NCBI RefSeq assembly: GCF_004359215.1
Contig: NC_090611.1
Span: 2,665,426-2,727,209 of the forward strand
Source of the DNA: Bremia lactucae
Lineage: Eukaryota; Oomycota; Peronosporomycetes; Peronosporales; Peronosporaceae
Direction: 5' to 3'
Length of the DNA: 61,784 nucleotides
Part shown: piece after piece, positions 10,866 through 21,382 of the stretch
Layout of the letters: each line of letters opens with the position of its first letter
How positions within the stretch are numbered: the stretch's first letter is position 1
Program-made: the position numbers and the translations under genes
Notes under the pieces: model-generated
Databases searched by the model: none
The model's input: the letters and a program-made list of their open reading frames with translations, nothing else
What the model was told of the DNA's origin: nothing

Positions 10866-11363
10866 TGTAACGGGGTTCCCGTAACATAAATATGTTTCTA
10901 TAAGAGAAATTATATATATAATATTTCTTATAAGAAGAAATAAATAAAGAAGTACAAAATTAATTATCTTAATTAATAATTTGACTCCAATATTACCAAA
11001 TTTGGTAATATTAACACAATAAGACACCAGTTCTATTGATTGGTTAATTTAAGTTTAAATTAACCCCGCCAATCGTCACAAGACACGATTGTGCGGTGCG
11101 CAAGTGGGCGTCATTCGTAGTTATATAAAAAAAGTCAGTAGTAGATAGAAGATCGTTACGTAGGAACTTAATTAATTAATACAATTTTACTTTTTCCTAT
11201 TCTAAAGCCTTAGAATTACCTTTAGTAGCTAAGACCTCTTAGCTACTGAGAACCTTTCGATGCACGTCGTGTACGCAAAGTAATCGAGGCGCCCCATCTT
11301 GACTGTAATCAGTGTAGGTTGACTTGTACTGCTATCAGTACTAGCAAAGGGAGCTCCGTCACA
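10866..11363 (+). repeat. Solo LTR of family C (copy C1)
   Basis: 498 bp in plus orientation. Starts TGTAACGGGGTTCCCG, an almost palindromic terminus, and aligns over most of its length with 38386-37897 on the minus strand, including the block TTTAAATTAACCCCGCCAATC. No C coding sequence is attached on either side, so it looks like a solo LTR. The right border is approximate; no matching target-site duplication was seen. Confidence 0.7.
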
Positions 11364-11843
11364 CAAGGGTTCCTGCTACATGGGACGGAAACCAAGATAA
11401 ACTATGGTGGCGTTTGGAGGGCCGGTCTGTGCACCCTGATCTCAAGCAAGCAATGCACAAATTGTTACAACTCAAGAGTATATGTGTTATTGAGAGCTCA
11501 TCACTTTCATCGCCACTTCGGCAAATTCGTGGTCCTTAGCCGAACAATGCAGTCTAGCAGCGATCGTAAACGGGAAGACCGAAAAATCCGCGGAACGGGC
11601 GTTTCTGCAAAAATACCAGATCTTAAAGCCAGGTCTCCACCTGTAGAAGGCACAATCGACGAAACCGAGCAAACGTCGCTTCATAGGGATCAGACGAGTT
11701 GTGAGGCAACGCAAGCGTCACAAGAGATCCATAAGTCGTTAAATAGCACTTATCAGCCTAGAGTCTATCACAAGATAACCCGTAAGCAGCTACGGAGCTG
11801 ATCAGTCATGTCTCAGAAAATAGAACAATAAAAGCACCTTCAG
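11364..11843 (+). other. Unrecognised coding-like fragment right of LTR C1
   Basis: Between about 11475 and 11770 the plus strand reads ELITFIATSANSWSLAEQCS and AAIVNGKTEKSAERAFLQKY with a basic C-terminal end. One stop interrupts it. The frame looks like real protein but no family is recognised. It may belong with the fragment left of the solo LTR. Confidence 0.3.
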
Positions 11844-12387
11844 TGTAACGGGCTAGAGTTGCCCTTATGTTACGCAACCCATTAAGTACACTTTGTAATA
11901 AGCTAAAGTTGCCCTATGATACAAGCGACCTCACCCAGCGAACTAGAAGCCTTAGCTTAAGTGATGTCACGGGAGCGGTAATCCGGCTCCACCTGCGCAC
12001 CTGTGACCTAGGAAGTAGCTTTCAGACTAATTTATATTTAATCGTTTCAAATTTAGAACCTATTTTAAATAATCATAAATGCCATCTCTGTAGTTATGCA
12101 CTGATGTGTATTGCAAGCGTATATTCTGAATACCTCGTACCTTGGATAACGCTAGTCATCATCCCTTTTAATGTGAATGCACCCATGTGCATCACGTACA
12201 TAAGGGTGGGTCACAATGTGAACCACATCCTAGTGGTGGGTCTAATTACTTCACTTAAGTAATTGACCACCCCCTTAAGCACACAAATTGTACTTAACGG
12301 GGATTGTTGTCGCCCACCAACCACCTCACTGTGCTCAGAACGTGTGTGTTAAGTAGTGCGTGGCAGCTTTAAGAGCGCCAGCCTACA
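11844..12387 (+). repeat. Rearranged family B LTR with inverted core
   Basis: The outer parts are in plus orientation: start TGTAACGGGCTAGAG (11844-11915) and end GCCTACA (12308-12387), followed by a B leader and Gag. The middle, about 11925-12306, is B LTR sequence in minus orientation (AGCGACCTCACCCAGCG to TACTTAACGGGGATT). The first 25 bases are also partly repeated at about 11899-11925. The order implies an internal inversion or insertion of a second, inverted LTR piece. Confidence 0.7.
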
Positions 12388-12448
12388 CTTGTAGCACTAA
12401 TAGTTTTTCCCACGACCCGTTTCTCAGAGCATGTCAGTGAGGATGACC

Positions 12449-12576
12449 TCAATATTGATTGGGCTCATTTCCTTCACCTCTCCGAACATCAACGGGAGGT
12501 GGTAGAGCACTCGGTGCAGGGACTTGGTGAACAAGCACTAGCCAGGCTTTGGGGCAGTTATCCTGAGCAACATGTT
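12449..12576 (+). pseudogene. Family B Gag N-terminus, fused to C sequence
   Basis: Plus-strand frame NIDWAHFLHLSEHQREV followed by GLGEQALARLWGSYPEQHVA matches the B Gag N-termini at 54180 and 61196. At 12576 it switches without a spacer into the antisense frame of family C (next entry). Short remnant, not functional as Gag. Confidence 0.75.
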
Positions 12577-13412
12577 GCTTCATCGATGCCTTTTCCGGTA
12601 TCGGTGGTACACTTGTTAGCGGGCAAAGGATGTCACTCCTTTGTTCCAAGACTTAGAAGTATTTGTACAGAATGTGCAAAGCATAGGCCTAAACGAAAGA
12701 GATAACTCGTTCGAACCCCTTTCACCTCACGGTGGTTCGAGAAGCGTTCAACAAGAAAACTTTTTTCACCACACGAATCCATCAATGGATGTGGAGGGGG
12801 AGAGAGAAAATCGTGTTCGCCTCGTTTGACACAACCCGAATCAAAATCGTGATTTGAATCACACCCCTCATTATTTAAGGGAGGACATTGATCACTAGTG
12901 ATCCCGTCGCCGCAAGTTAGCGGTGGCGGTCTATAATGTTTCCAGGGACCAGTTGAAAAATTGTGCGCAAGTTGCGACTGCCAACTGGCGAACGAAATGA
13001 CGCATCAGTTCTTTCAAAACAAGCTGGTGACAGCTCGTCAAAAGATCTCATCCTTGAAGGATGTAGTGGATCGTCTGGTTCGTGAGAACCAGACTCTGTC
13101 CTGAAACTATCATGTTTCAGCTCGGGACCATCGGGCATTGGCAGACGCCTCAGACCGTCCGGGGTGATCCGGTATCGGAAGAAGCCTCGTACTACCTCGT
13201 TGGATGCGTACGCATCCTACGAGGCAGCTCATTGTGTGCGCATGTATTGGCGGTGCAGTACACGAAGCGTGCCGATATGCTTGGGCGGTAATTTATTACA
13301 GCCCACATTCGTCACCAAATGTTTTTATAGGTTTACCGTAGACAGTAGGACTAGATCGATGGAAAAATATTTGATCTAACACTTTTGTCAGAGTTCCGTA
13401 TCTGTCGCTCAG
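12577..13412 (+). pseudogene. Family C antisense coiled-coil gene fragment
   Basis: Homologous to 39240-40480. Plus-strand pieces: a segment equal to the FIDAFFRDQWHSL block of element C, then NERDNSFEPLSPHGG (12680), and the coiled-coil part QLANEMTHQFFQNKLVTARQ with VVDRLVRENQTLS (about 12985-13100). Compared with element C the changes here fall mostly on third codon positions of this frame. The minus strand carries the overlapping Pol linker (13138-12917, HEPDDPLHPSRMRSFDELSP). Borders are junctions with B sequence on both sides. Confidence 0.65.
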
Positions 13413-14044
13413 TTTCACGTACACACGCAGAGATGCGGGTCGTGTGGAGGATTTCAAGTGCTACCAAGTGTAGGCGGGCACGTCGTAATGCGGCCACGCT
13501 CTACTTGGACACACACCCTAGCACAGCGAGGAAGCGGTTTAACCTGCTTCTCTTGCGTGCAGTGAGGTAGTTGTGGTGGGCGCGTTAGCGACCTCACTCA
13601 ACACACTCAGTACTCTGGTTAAATGTCGTCACGGGAGCGGTAATCCGGCTCCTCGTGCGCACTTGCCAAGTAGAAAGTGGTTTTCAGACTGATTATATTA
13701 ATCTAACTAAAAAGTAAATACCTATTTTTACCAATTAAAATGTCATCTCTACAGATAACACTTAATATGCATTGCGAGCGTATTTTTCTAGATACCTCGC
13801 GTAACGGATGATGCTAGCCGTCATCACGGATGATGCTAGCCGTCATCACGGATGACGCTGGGCGTCATCCCTCCTAATGTGAATGCACGCATGTGCATCA
13901 CATACACATGGTTAGGTCCCACATGTGAACCACAACCGAGTGCTGGGTCTAATTACTATTATTTAGTAATTGACCATCCCCTTAAGCACACCAAGTGTAC
14001 TTAACTGGGACTGTGTAACATTAGGGCAACTTTAGCCCGTCACA
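13413..14044 (-). repeat. Family B leader, primer site and LTR (copy B4)
   Basis: LTR at 13469-14044 (576 bp, minus orientation); 13413-13468 is the B leader with a primer-binding site. The LTR holds three copies of the 22-bp palindromic unit (GATGATGCTAGCCGTCATCA type) at about 13806-13870. The element body expected on the left is replaced by the C fragment, giving a head-to-head arrangement with the B LTR at 11844-12387. Confidence 0.75.
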
Positions 14045-14987
14045 CATTTGATCTACAGATGAAGTCAAGTCAATGTCCACGGTAGATGAACGACCAACGT
14101 GGCTTGAAATTTTCGCCTTGATCATGCATCGGTAAAGCAATTGGAGCGTACACATTGCTGTGAATCTCCACCACGAGGGCACCGTTGTAATCGAAGAATG
14201 CATCCAACAAATTGCTATGGAACGCCCTGCATGTTACATATGACAGTATCCATCAGCCTCTGAGATGCTGTTCAAAGGACGCAGTCCTTCCCTTGGTCCT
14301 ACTTAGATGAGGACAACATGCTACCATCTCTCTGTCTTCTGCCTCAATGTTCCGGGTTAACCCGAAGGTAAGTTGACCGTGAGCTCACAGTCTCGATTTG
14401 TCCGAGTCGCGAAGGTCGTGGAAGACAATAAAGCACAATCAAGTGTGACGGAGTTGCACAGCGCTTGCACGAGAGATCTTCGATGCAAGCTACTTGAGCT
14501 AATATTAACTACTTTATAAACAAAATACTCATTAAAACCTTGCGATTTAGCAAAACACCGACTTGTATACAATATATACACAAATAAAAATACACTTAAA
14601 AAATAAACAGTTTCTTTTTTGCGCTATAGCGCAAAATTGACAAATATTCCTTTCGAGTCGATTTTGATCCCTTTCGGACCTTGAAAACCCCCGCTAAATT
14701 ACAATTGAGAAGCGATTTAGCCACACCCTGTATTTATGAGAGTAGCGCAATGGTAGCAACTTGTTGATAACTAGAATATATATTGAGAAACTTTTATGCA
14801 GGCCTTTCCAGCTTTAGTAGCTCGGAAGGTCTGCAAAAAGACTTCGCAACATATGCGTACTCTCATGTTAAATAGGAAGATGCTTTTTCAACAAAAAACA
14901 AAAGTAATTGTGGCTCATGGTGGGTACAAAAATAGCACTAAGGTTCGCCTGTTTAAAGGGTAAGCATGCACTTCTGCATTTTTTTTG

Positions 14988-15122
14988 AAATAAGCGACAA
15001 GGGCATGCATGTTAGTTAGTCTTTGGAGGTTAAAAATAAATTTATTTTGCTTAAGTAAAAAAATTTCATCCTTAGCTTAGCCTCCAAAGACTAACTAACA
15101 TGCATGCCCTTATCGCCTATTT
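14988..15122. repeat. Long inverted repeat, 42-nt arms
   Basis: Left arm 14988-15029 and right arm 15081-15122 are complementary at 40 of 42 positions (core GGGCATGCATGTTAGTTAGT). The 51-nt spacer is AT-rich. Could be the ends of a small foldback/MITE element or a strand-switch product. Confidence 0.9.
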
Positions 15123-15148
15123 CCAGCTCAACTTCTTCCTCGCTGCTC

Positions 15149-15210
15149 AAAAAGAGCGAAATGAAAGAGCAGCAAACCTCGGTTTGCTGCTCTTTCATTT
15201 CGCTCTTTTT
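15149..15210. repeat. Perfect hairpin, 30-bp arms, 2-nt loop
   Basis: 15149-15178 and 15181-15210 are perfectly complementary (arm begins AAAAAGAGCGAAATG) with only TC between them. Such a tight palindrome is unusual in an assembled genome. It ends in a T-run, but no gene that it could terminate was found. Confidence 0.95.
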
Positions 15211-15293
15211 ATGACTTGCCAATTAATTGCGGGCGCCCATACAGTGAAAAATTTTATATGACGTTTTTATTCAATACAGACAGGGAGGAGTGT

Positions 15294-15735
15294 TGTAACG
15301 GGGCACTGCCGACTTGTACTGCTTCAGTACAAGTCCACTTCGCACCGCCTAAGTGCGAGTGGTGCCTCACATCACTTCATGTACAATAGTACGTGCATAT
15401 GAAGTCTTCTCCCTAAATCACTTGCTTAAAAGAGGGTTAATTTAAAACTGTATCGAATATAATGAAGTTCTTCTTGTCTATCTACTTAATCCTAACTTAA
15501 TTATAAACTAATGCAAAACCTGTACTAAAAGTCTTATCTGTCTTTCTCTTTGCGCGCGTCCAGCGCTGACTGGACCGCGGAGAAAGTAGATATAATGGTC
15601 TAGACTTACCAATGGATAAGCCTTTAGAATATTACCATGTAAAGTAATGTTCTCCAAATATTATCTACCTTTTATATAATATATTAATCTACAGCCTTTA
15701 AGTGTTGATTTCATCTAACAATACACCCCGTTACA
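15294..15735 (-). repeat. LTR of family A (copy A2), 3' LTR of the A derivative
   Basis: 442 bp, minus orientation relative to gag, about the same length as A3 (441 bp) and clearly similar with scattered changes and small indels, so not a recent insertion. The minus-strand polypurine run AAGGGAGTGGTGA abuts it at 15736-15749. Confidence 0.85.
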
Positions 15736-15853
15736 TCACCACTCCCTTAAACGACAATCTCTCTGACTGTCATTGGGTAGAGTGGTCACTATAATACCAC
15801 TTTGTTAAAAACGATGTAGATTGGTCAGATTCATCAATTTTGATTCTTAACGC

Positions 15854-17603
15854 ATGGTTAACAAGTCCATGCGGTATGCGAATAGTGCGGCGCCTTCGGC
15901 TGCGGTTCATGCAGCCGCGGGCGACGCATTATTGTCTCTTGCGGCAAACGTTCCGTCTGCCGTAGTGTCATCTTCTCCCACAACTCGAAATGTTGCGAAT
16001 GCACGTGGTGATACACCACGTGAACGCGACCCCTCTTTGGAGGTCGACTACGAATGCGAGTCGGACGAAATTGCCGACTTGGTGAGAACAGAACAGTCGC
16101 CTGATCATCGTCAGGCCGGCTGCCTATGAGCCTTCAAATGAGGGAGCTCATTCGAGTAGACGTGCTGGTAGCATTCGCTACAGCATATTCGGTTCCGACG
16201 ATGGGGATGATTCCTCATCGCCAGCACAGTCTCCTGAGCCGTCACCCGCACATATTTCTGTGCGTGGTGATGACGATGGCATAAGCCATCGTAATAAAAA
16301 TTCTTGTGGTACCCCTGCTTCAGTGGGTACCACTCAGAGGATCGTAGACACTAAAATGTCTCGTCTTGCCCCTGAGATGAAGCCGTGGCTTTTGCCCGAG
16401 CAGCTTATTAATAGCTTGTCTGGAGAGACTACTCTTCACAATAAATATCCCTTATTTATTGCGCAAAGCTACATACTGGCCTTGAGCCCAGCGCGATGAA
16501 ACTTTCGCGCTGAGGAGGATTTTCATCTCGATGCTTTTTCACGCATCGATGGTATAGTGGCAACAATAAGCGAGATAAAGTCTCGCTTATGCAAGCCTGG
16601 AGCGCGTTTTTTCGCAAGTCAAAGACATTGGACGCGAAGCCTGGCTTCAAAGAGTTAACGCGATTTGCGTTAAGTTTGAGAAATGAACTTCAACCGGTGT
16701 AAGTTATAAAATGCATCGGTTATCACGTGAGGCAGGATTTCCATGCCTCACGTGAGGTGATCTCTGCCCGTGTTGTGTTGACAACACAAAGCGAGTAAAA
16801 GGGGATTTCTCTTCCCTTTCTTCGCCCTGGGGAAGGGCTTGCATCTCTATTGAGATGCGCAATGCGATTGACATTTTGCAACCAGTTTACACACGCCAGA
16901 AGCGCGTGTTTTCCGATGGACCTTCTGATCCATCGGATGGGTCTCGTCATACTGACGGACGGGGCCCTCAACGTCAACAATCAGCTAGGAACGAGGCTCC
17001 CAGCTGTCATGTGAAGGTGAATAACCGCGCCAGCGAACAAGATAACTCGTGCGCTGCCCCTTCACATCCCAATGGTTTTGGATACGTTCCACAAGGAAAC
17101 GTTGACCACCGTTGAAATCCACCAATGGTTGTGGCGGAGGAGGAAAAATTAGATCCAACCTATGTGTCGGATCTAGAGTCGAAGATCGGCAAACTCGATC
17201 GCTTCCCCCATGATTTGGAGGAAGGACTGGATCCGAGCGCGGTAAGCGCTCGTTAGAGCAGACAATGCAGGCTCATCATATCGAATGGTTGGAAGACCGT
17301 TCAAAAAGTGCGTACTCCATGTTGGAGTACGAACGGAATTGTCACGCTCTTCGTGATGAGCTGTCGTCAGCTTATCGCAGTTTAAAGGATCTTCGGACCC
17401 GACATGAGAATCTCCAGATTCAGCATGAGAATCTGGTTCGTGACCACAAGAATCTTTTAGGATTCTTGAAAAGGGTGGTCGGATCCGTCCTCGGAAGAAA
17501 CCGCGTACTGATGGTACGGGCGGGGCCGACCAACGTAAATTGTAGGATGCGTTCGCATTCTACTTGGCAATTCTATTGTGTACGCATTGCCTCAGCGATG
17601 TAG
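15854..17603 (+). CDS. Antisense coiled-coil protein of family A (broken)
   Basis: Opposite strand to the A gag at 18034-17723, between the two A LTRs. ATG at 15854 (MVNKSMRYANSAAPSAAVH), 118 bp from the LTR; Ala/Ser-rich, then acidic to 16129. Later frames (16260-16499, 16855-17115, 17265-17603) align with the family C antisense protein: PEMKPWLLPEQLINSLSG, KRVFSDGPSDPSDGS and NNRASEQDNS. The end is a strong coiled coil (RHENLQIQHENLVRDHKN). No enzyme motif seen. Broken by several frame changes; probably once a single protein of roughly 500-580 residues. Function unknown; possibly a nuclear or RNA-associated accessory factor. Confidence 0.55.
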
Positions 17604-17722
17604 TACACGGAATGGCCCAACTAACTTGGGTAGTTGTTTATGGCCACCCATATTAGTCACTACACGCTTAGGTAAGTTTACCGTAGAGTAGTACTAGGTC
17701 ATTACCCCTATACTTAGAGATG

Positions 17723-18034
17723 TCAATCTTTAAGGTTTTCGGACGACGCGTGTGCGTCGACCCAGGTAAAGGGGTCTGTACCCAACAGTTCTGCCTGCTG
17801 AGAGCCTTGCTGATAAAGCAAGGCTACCTTCTCCATCGCCTCGTCAAGTTCATGTTGCATCAACTTGGCGATGGCTGAATGGAGGGCATCTCTGTCCAAA
17901 CCGGACAGCATGGCCAATCTGGCATCGTTCGCTACGGTCAAACTCATTTGTTCGACCGCACTCCTTTCTATGTAACTTAGAAAGGAGTAGCTATCACGCG
18001 AAACGTGATGCGTATTTCCATTATCATCTAACAT
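17723..18034 (-). pseudogene. Family A Gag N-terminus in a deletion derivative
   Basis: 103 codons from ATG 18034 (MLDDNGNTHHVSRDSYSF), equal to the Gag start at 1458, with IERSAVEQMSLTVANDA and AKLMQHELDEAMEKVALL. After about 95 codons the sequence changes and joins the antisense gene region; capsid, nucleocapsid and all of pol are missing. A non-autonomous derivative keeping leader, packaging region and the antisense gene. Confidence 0.8.
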
Positions 18035-18091
18035 GTCCTTGTTAGATGATTGGAACTGTGGTCCTTGGAGGGACTACAAAGTGCTACCAGG

Positions 18092-18532
18092 TGTAACAGG
18101 GCACTGCCGACTTGTACTGCTTCAGTACAAGTCCACTTCGCACTGCCTCAGTGCAAGTGGTGACTCACGTCACTTCACGTACACTAGTACGTGCAGAGGA
18201 AATCTTCTCTTAAAATCACTTGCTATAAAGAGGGTTATTTTAAACTGTATTAATATAATTAAGTTCTTCTTGTCTATGTACTTAATAGTAACTTAATTAT
18301 AAACTAATACAAAACCTGTACTAAAAGTCTTATCTGTCTTTCTCTTTGCGCGCGTCCAGCGCTGACTTGAACGGGGACAAAGTAGATACAATGGTCTAGA
18401 TTTACCAATGGATAAGTTTTTTAGAATATTACCATGTAAAGTAATACTCTCCAAATATTAGCTACCTTTTAGATAATTTATTAATTACCAACCTTTGAGT
18501 GTCAATTTCATGTAACGATACACCCCGTTACA
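18092..18532 (-). repeat. LTR of family A (copy A3), 5' LTR
   Basis: 441 bp; primer-binding site (TGGTAGCACTTTG) at 18074-18089 on the minus strand. Right flank TAAGG and left flank of A2 AGTGT do not match as a target-site duplication. Its outer end lies 96 bp from the POLH stop codon, so it may influence the 3' end of that gene. Confidence 0.85.
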
Positions 18533-18628
18533 TAAGGAGGTCGACCGTTAAAAGAAGATACCAAAAGTCGATTTTTATGTACATTATGACCACTCCGAGT
18601 GGAATTCCGAATTTGTAATGCCAAAGTA

Positions 18629-20691
18629 TTACTTTTGACTTATAACGAAAGAATCCAGTGGACCTTTCTTCTTCTTCTTATCCGTTGCGACAGCATTTGC
18701 CATGACATCAGTGTGCTGCGTTTGACTAAGTTTTAGTGCAAAATGAAAGTCCTCGTGCTCGAATCGAGGCTCCAATATATCTTGCCTGCACTCCTCGCAA
18801 TAATGAGTCGATGTTAAAGCAACTTTTGCTTGGGTTGAAATTGCGTCCACATTCTTCGTATTGACATTATTTACAAGCGAAATTGCAGAATTCTCGGAAT
18901 CAGTATCAATATCCGCCTTTGTGGATCTGTTTTTTATGTGACCACAGCGACTGCTTGATGCTAGAAAGAACTCCGATATCTTCTGTCTGCTACGCTTTTG
19001 AAGTGAAATTTCATTCGAATTTCGTTTCGGAGCATCTTGCTTGGCGTCCTTTTCTATCAGCTGCGCAGCCAAATTAACCGAAGCTCCAACTTCTTCTTTC
19101 TGCGAAAAGAAGTTTGAAATAGTAACGACATCAACTGATTCCAGTTCATGAAAAGTTTTCGCGTTCATGCTTATTGCAGCAAGCGGGAACAAGCTGTCTA
19201 AGTGAAACCGCGTAACATTCATTGCTGATTTGTACAAGTCCTCCACATTTGTGTCCTGAGCGATGCCCAGCTTGAGCACGCGGGGCTTCTCTCCAAGCTT
19301 CGCGCACAAGAACTGTATGGTCAGTTGCGATGGGAAGCGCTTATTTTCAATTCTCTCGTCCTCACAACGTATGATAATCTCCTCACACAGCAAATGCACC
19401 CAATACTGGAGCTGCTCAACACGCGTTAAAGCGGATCCAGATCGTTGGTCGAATTGCTTTACACAGCCTAATGTTTTCACATAAACTTTTTTCTCCTGCA
19501 CCGGCTCATCACCGTCATCCCCTTGACAGATTCGGTGAACATGCGTAGCTAATTTTTTTCCCACATGTTTTGTCAGCTCTGTCAGTCCACAGCGCTGAAG
19601 AAAAGCATTTGCTGTTAACTTTTTAGCTGTTTCATCAGCTGAAATTCTTCTATGGCTTACTACATCAACCTCTCCTGGACAAAGGCTCACGTATATACCC
19701 TCAAGTTGTTTGCCAAGTTTGCCGCCAAGCCCTCGGATTTTCCGCATCGGCAAACTCTTCATAAGTTCCGAGACAAAGCGAGGAGCAACCAAAACCTGGC
19801 CATTAGGCTTGTTCAGTGGGGAAGCCAGCTTTGCAAGAAGCTTGTTGTTAGCTATGCCCGTTGAGCAAGTATAACCAAGCTTTTGATATATTGCATCTCG
19901 GACTTCTCGTGCAATCACAGCACCAACGCATAACAGACGTTCATTATCCGTTAAAGGGAATGCTAATGAATTTTTGCCTGCTAAATCAATGCCAAATACT
20001 TTCGTGTCGTTGTTAGTAGGGTCCTGGCAAAAATCTGAAGAAAATACCACCTGCACTGGCAAACAAACTTAGAGGTGAGTTATAAAAGTGGATACATATA
20101 GCATTTTTTTGCTGTACATTCTGTTCGAGTCTCTTATGGGCCATCTCGGTGACGTCCATGAATGCTTCATCGATGCTCGCCTTCTCGATAAGAGATAACA
20201 TGGAGCCAAGAATAGTAAAAATTTCACGACTTGCAACTCGGTATCTTCGCAAAATGGCTTTCTGATATGTCCGATCAAAAGTTTGCCCCGGGTTCCGATT
20301 TTCGCCTAATGTGTCTACATGTGGCTGCATCAAATACCAGCTTAATAATTCCGCTAAACTTTGCGCACTTTGCGCTTCACACAATTGTTAAAAACCAAGT
20401 GAATTTTTGGGCATTTCTTCTTCGCACCATCCACGAGATCCCCTAAGCTCAGCATAGGTCCAGTTAACACTAGCTCAACCAATGACAGTTTTCATGCAAA
20501 GTCGAACCTCTCGCCACGCCGAATTTGCGCGCCTCATAGTTGACAGCTAGCAGATAACCCCATTGCTGAACTGCAACAGGCTGCCCATCTGCAATGTTTA
20601 GGCGGCGCTGTTCAACCTGGGCGTAAAAGCAATCTAGGTCGAGGTGGACGATCACCCGCGCCTTTGATCCTATGTTGTCAGCGAAATTCAT
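18629..20691 (-). CDS. POLH: DNA polymerase eta (translesion polymerase), four exons
   Basis: Y-family polymerase that copies past UV photoproducts in the nucleus. Exons inferred by reading frame and GT-AG sites: 20691-20508, 20442-20396, 20324-20118, 20050-18629 (introns 65, 71 and 67 nt; the second begins GTTTTT, an uncertain donor), giving about 619 residues. Metal ligands: D18 in VIVHLDLDCFYAQ and D129/E130 in IEKASIDEAF; little-finger/thumb signatures STGIANNKLLAKLAS (209-223) and GLGGKLG (253-259). C-terminal: PIP-like TISNFF (456-461) and QKISEFF (502-508), UBZ finger with C564, C567, H578, H582 (EHEDFHFALKL), then a KKKKK basic patch. Length fits the family. No break seen; the only intact host gene in the window, enclosed by retroelements. 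Confidence 0.92.
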
Positions 20692-21382
20692 TTACACGAC
20701 CTTTTTCGCATACAAATTTCCGTTTTTAAATTCCAACAAGGTATTTCGTACCTGTCATCGAAACAGATTACAAATACTTGGGGATTTTGAGCTGTTTGCG
20801 GGCACATTCAAACTTTTTCATTGCAAAAACATATACTTGGGGATTTCGAGATTTTCTCTGCAAACAGCTCAAAATCTCAAAGTATTTTTATTTGTTTCAA
20901 TATTACGTACGAATTCCTTATTGGTAGTAAAATACGAAATTGACTTGTATTACATACCTTATTTCGAATATTTCACCTTACGTTTAACATTTCTTTCAAA
21001 TAATGATGTCCTGAATTTTCTTTACTATTCAAAGCTTAAAATTTACTTATTAGCGAATATAAATTACGTAGATCTTGTCTTACACCTTCCCGAAACATAG
21101 AACCGATTGTTCCGTAGCCTAGAATGATACATGTGTTTACCTTTATAAGTAGACGTAAACAGTTTTAATTTGCATTTGATTTTATATGCACTACAACCCA
21201 CACACTAGACGAGATGGTGTCTTCAATCCATGTAGGCATCGCCTAAATGTATAATGTAAATGCGGGTCTAGTACCTTGAGCTTTTAAAGTAATGACAATT
21301 TTACTGAATGTGTTACGGCTACACCCTAAAGCAAAAAAATCCTTTATAAATTATCCCAAAAGGAGCCACTAAACATGATTGT
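20692..21382. other. Region upstream of POLH, AT-rich
   Basis: Presumed promoter side of POLH. No clear TATA or oomycete initiator was identified. Contains the hairpin at 20771-20888. The plus-strand open frame here (20672-21100) is Phe/Leu-rich AT translation and is not believed. Confidence 0.5.
20771..20888. repeat. Inverted repeat upstream of POLH
   Basis: Arms 20771-20799 and 20860-20888 match at 26 of 29 positions (GATTTTGAGCTGTTTGC core), 60-nt spacer. The spacer contains a second direct copy of ATACTTGGGGATTT (20832). Located 80-200 bp from the POLH start codon. Confidence 0.85.

Larger units (their letters stand above)
14045..15293. other. Unassigned stretch with two hairpins and one coding-like fragment
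   Basis: Minus strand 14260-14065 reads LLDAFFDYNGALVVEIHS and NVYAPIALPMHDQGENFKP, ending at a stop: a clear protein-like fragment of unknown family. 14290-14960 is AT-rich without recognisable features. 14988-15210 contains two strong hairpins listed separately. No LTR or tRNA seen. Confidence 0.4.

Noticed and set aside
15149..15210. Hairpin with T-run as a bacterial-type terminator
   Set aside because: Eukaryotic context, no adjacent gene, and stem far longer than a terminator.
20672..21100. 142-residue Phe/Leu-rich plus-strand frame upstream of POLH
   Set aside because: AT-rich translation without protein-like pattern; overlaps the POLH start and the hairpin.
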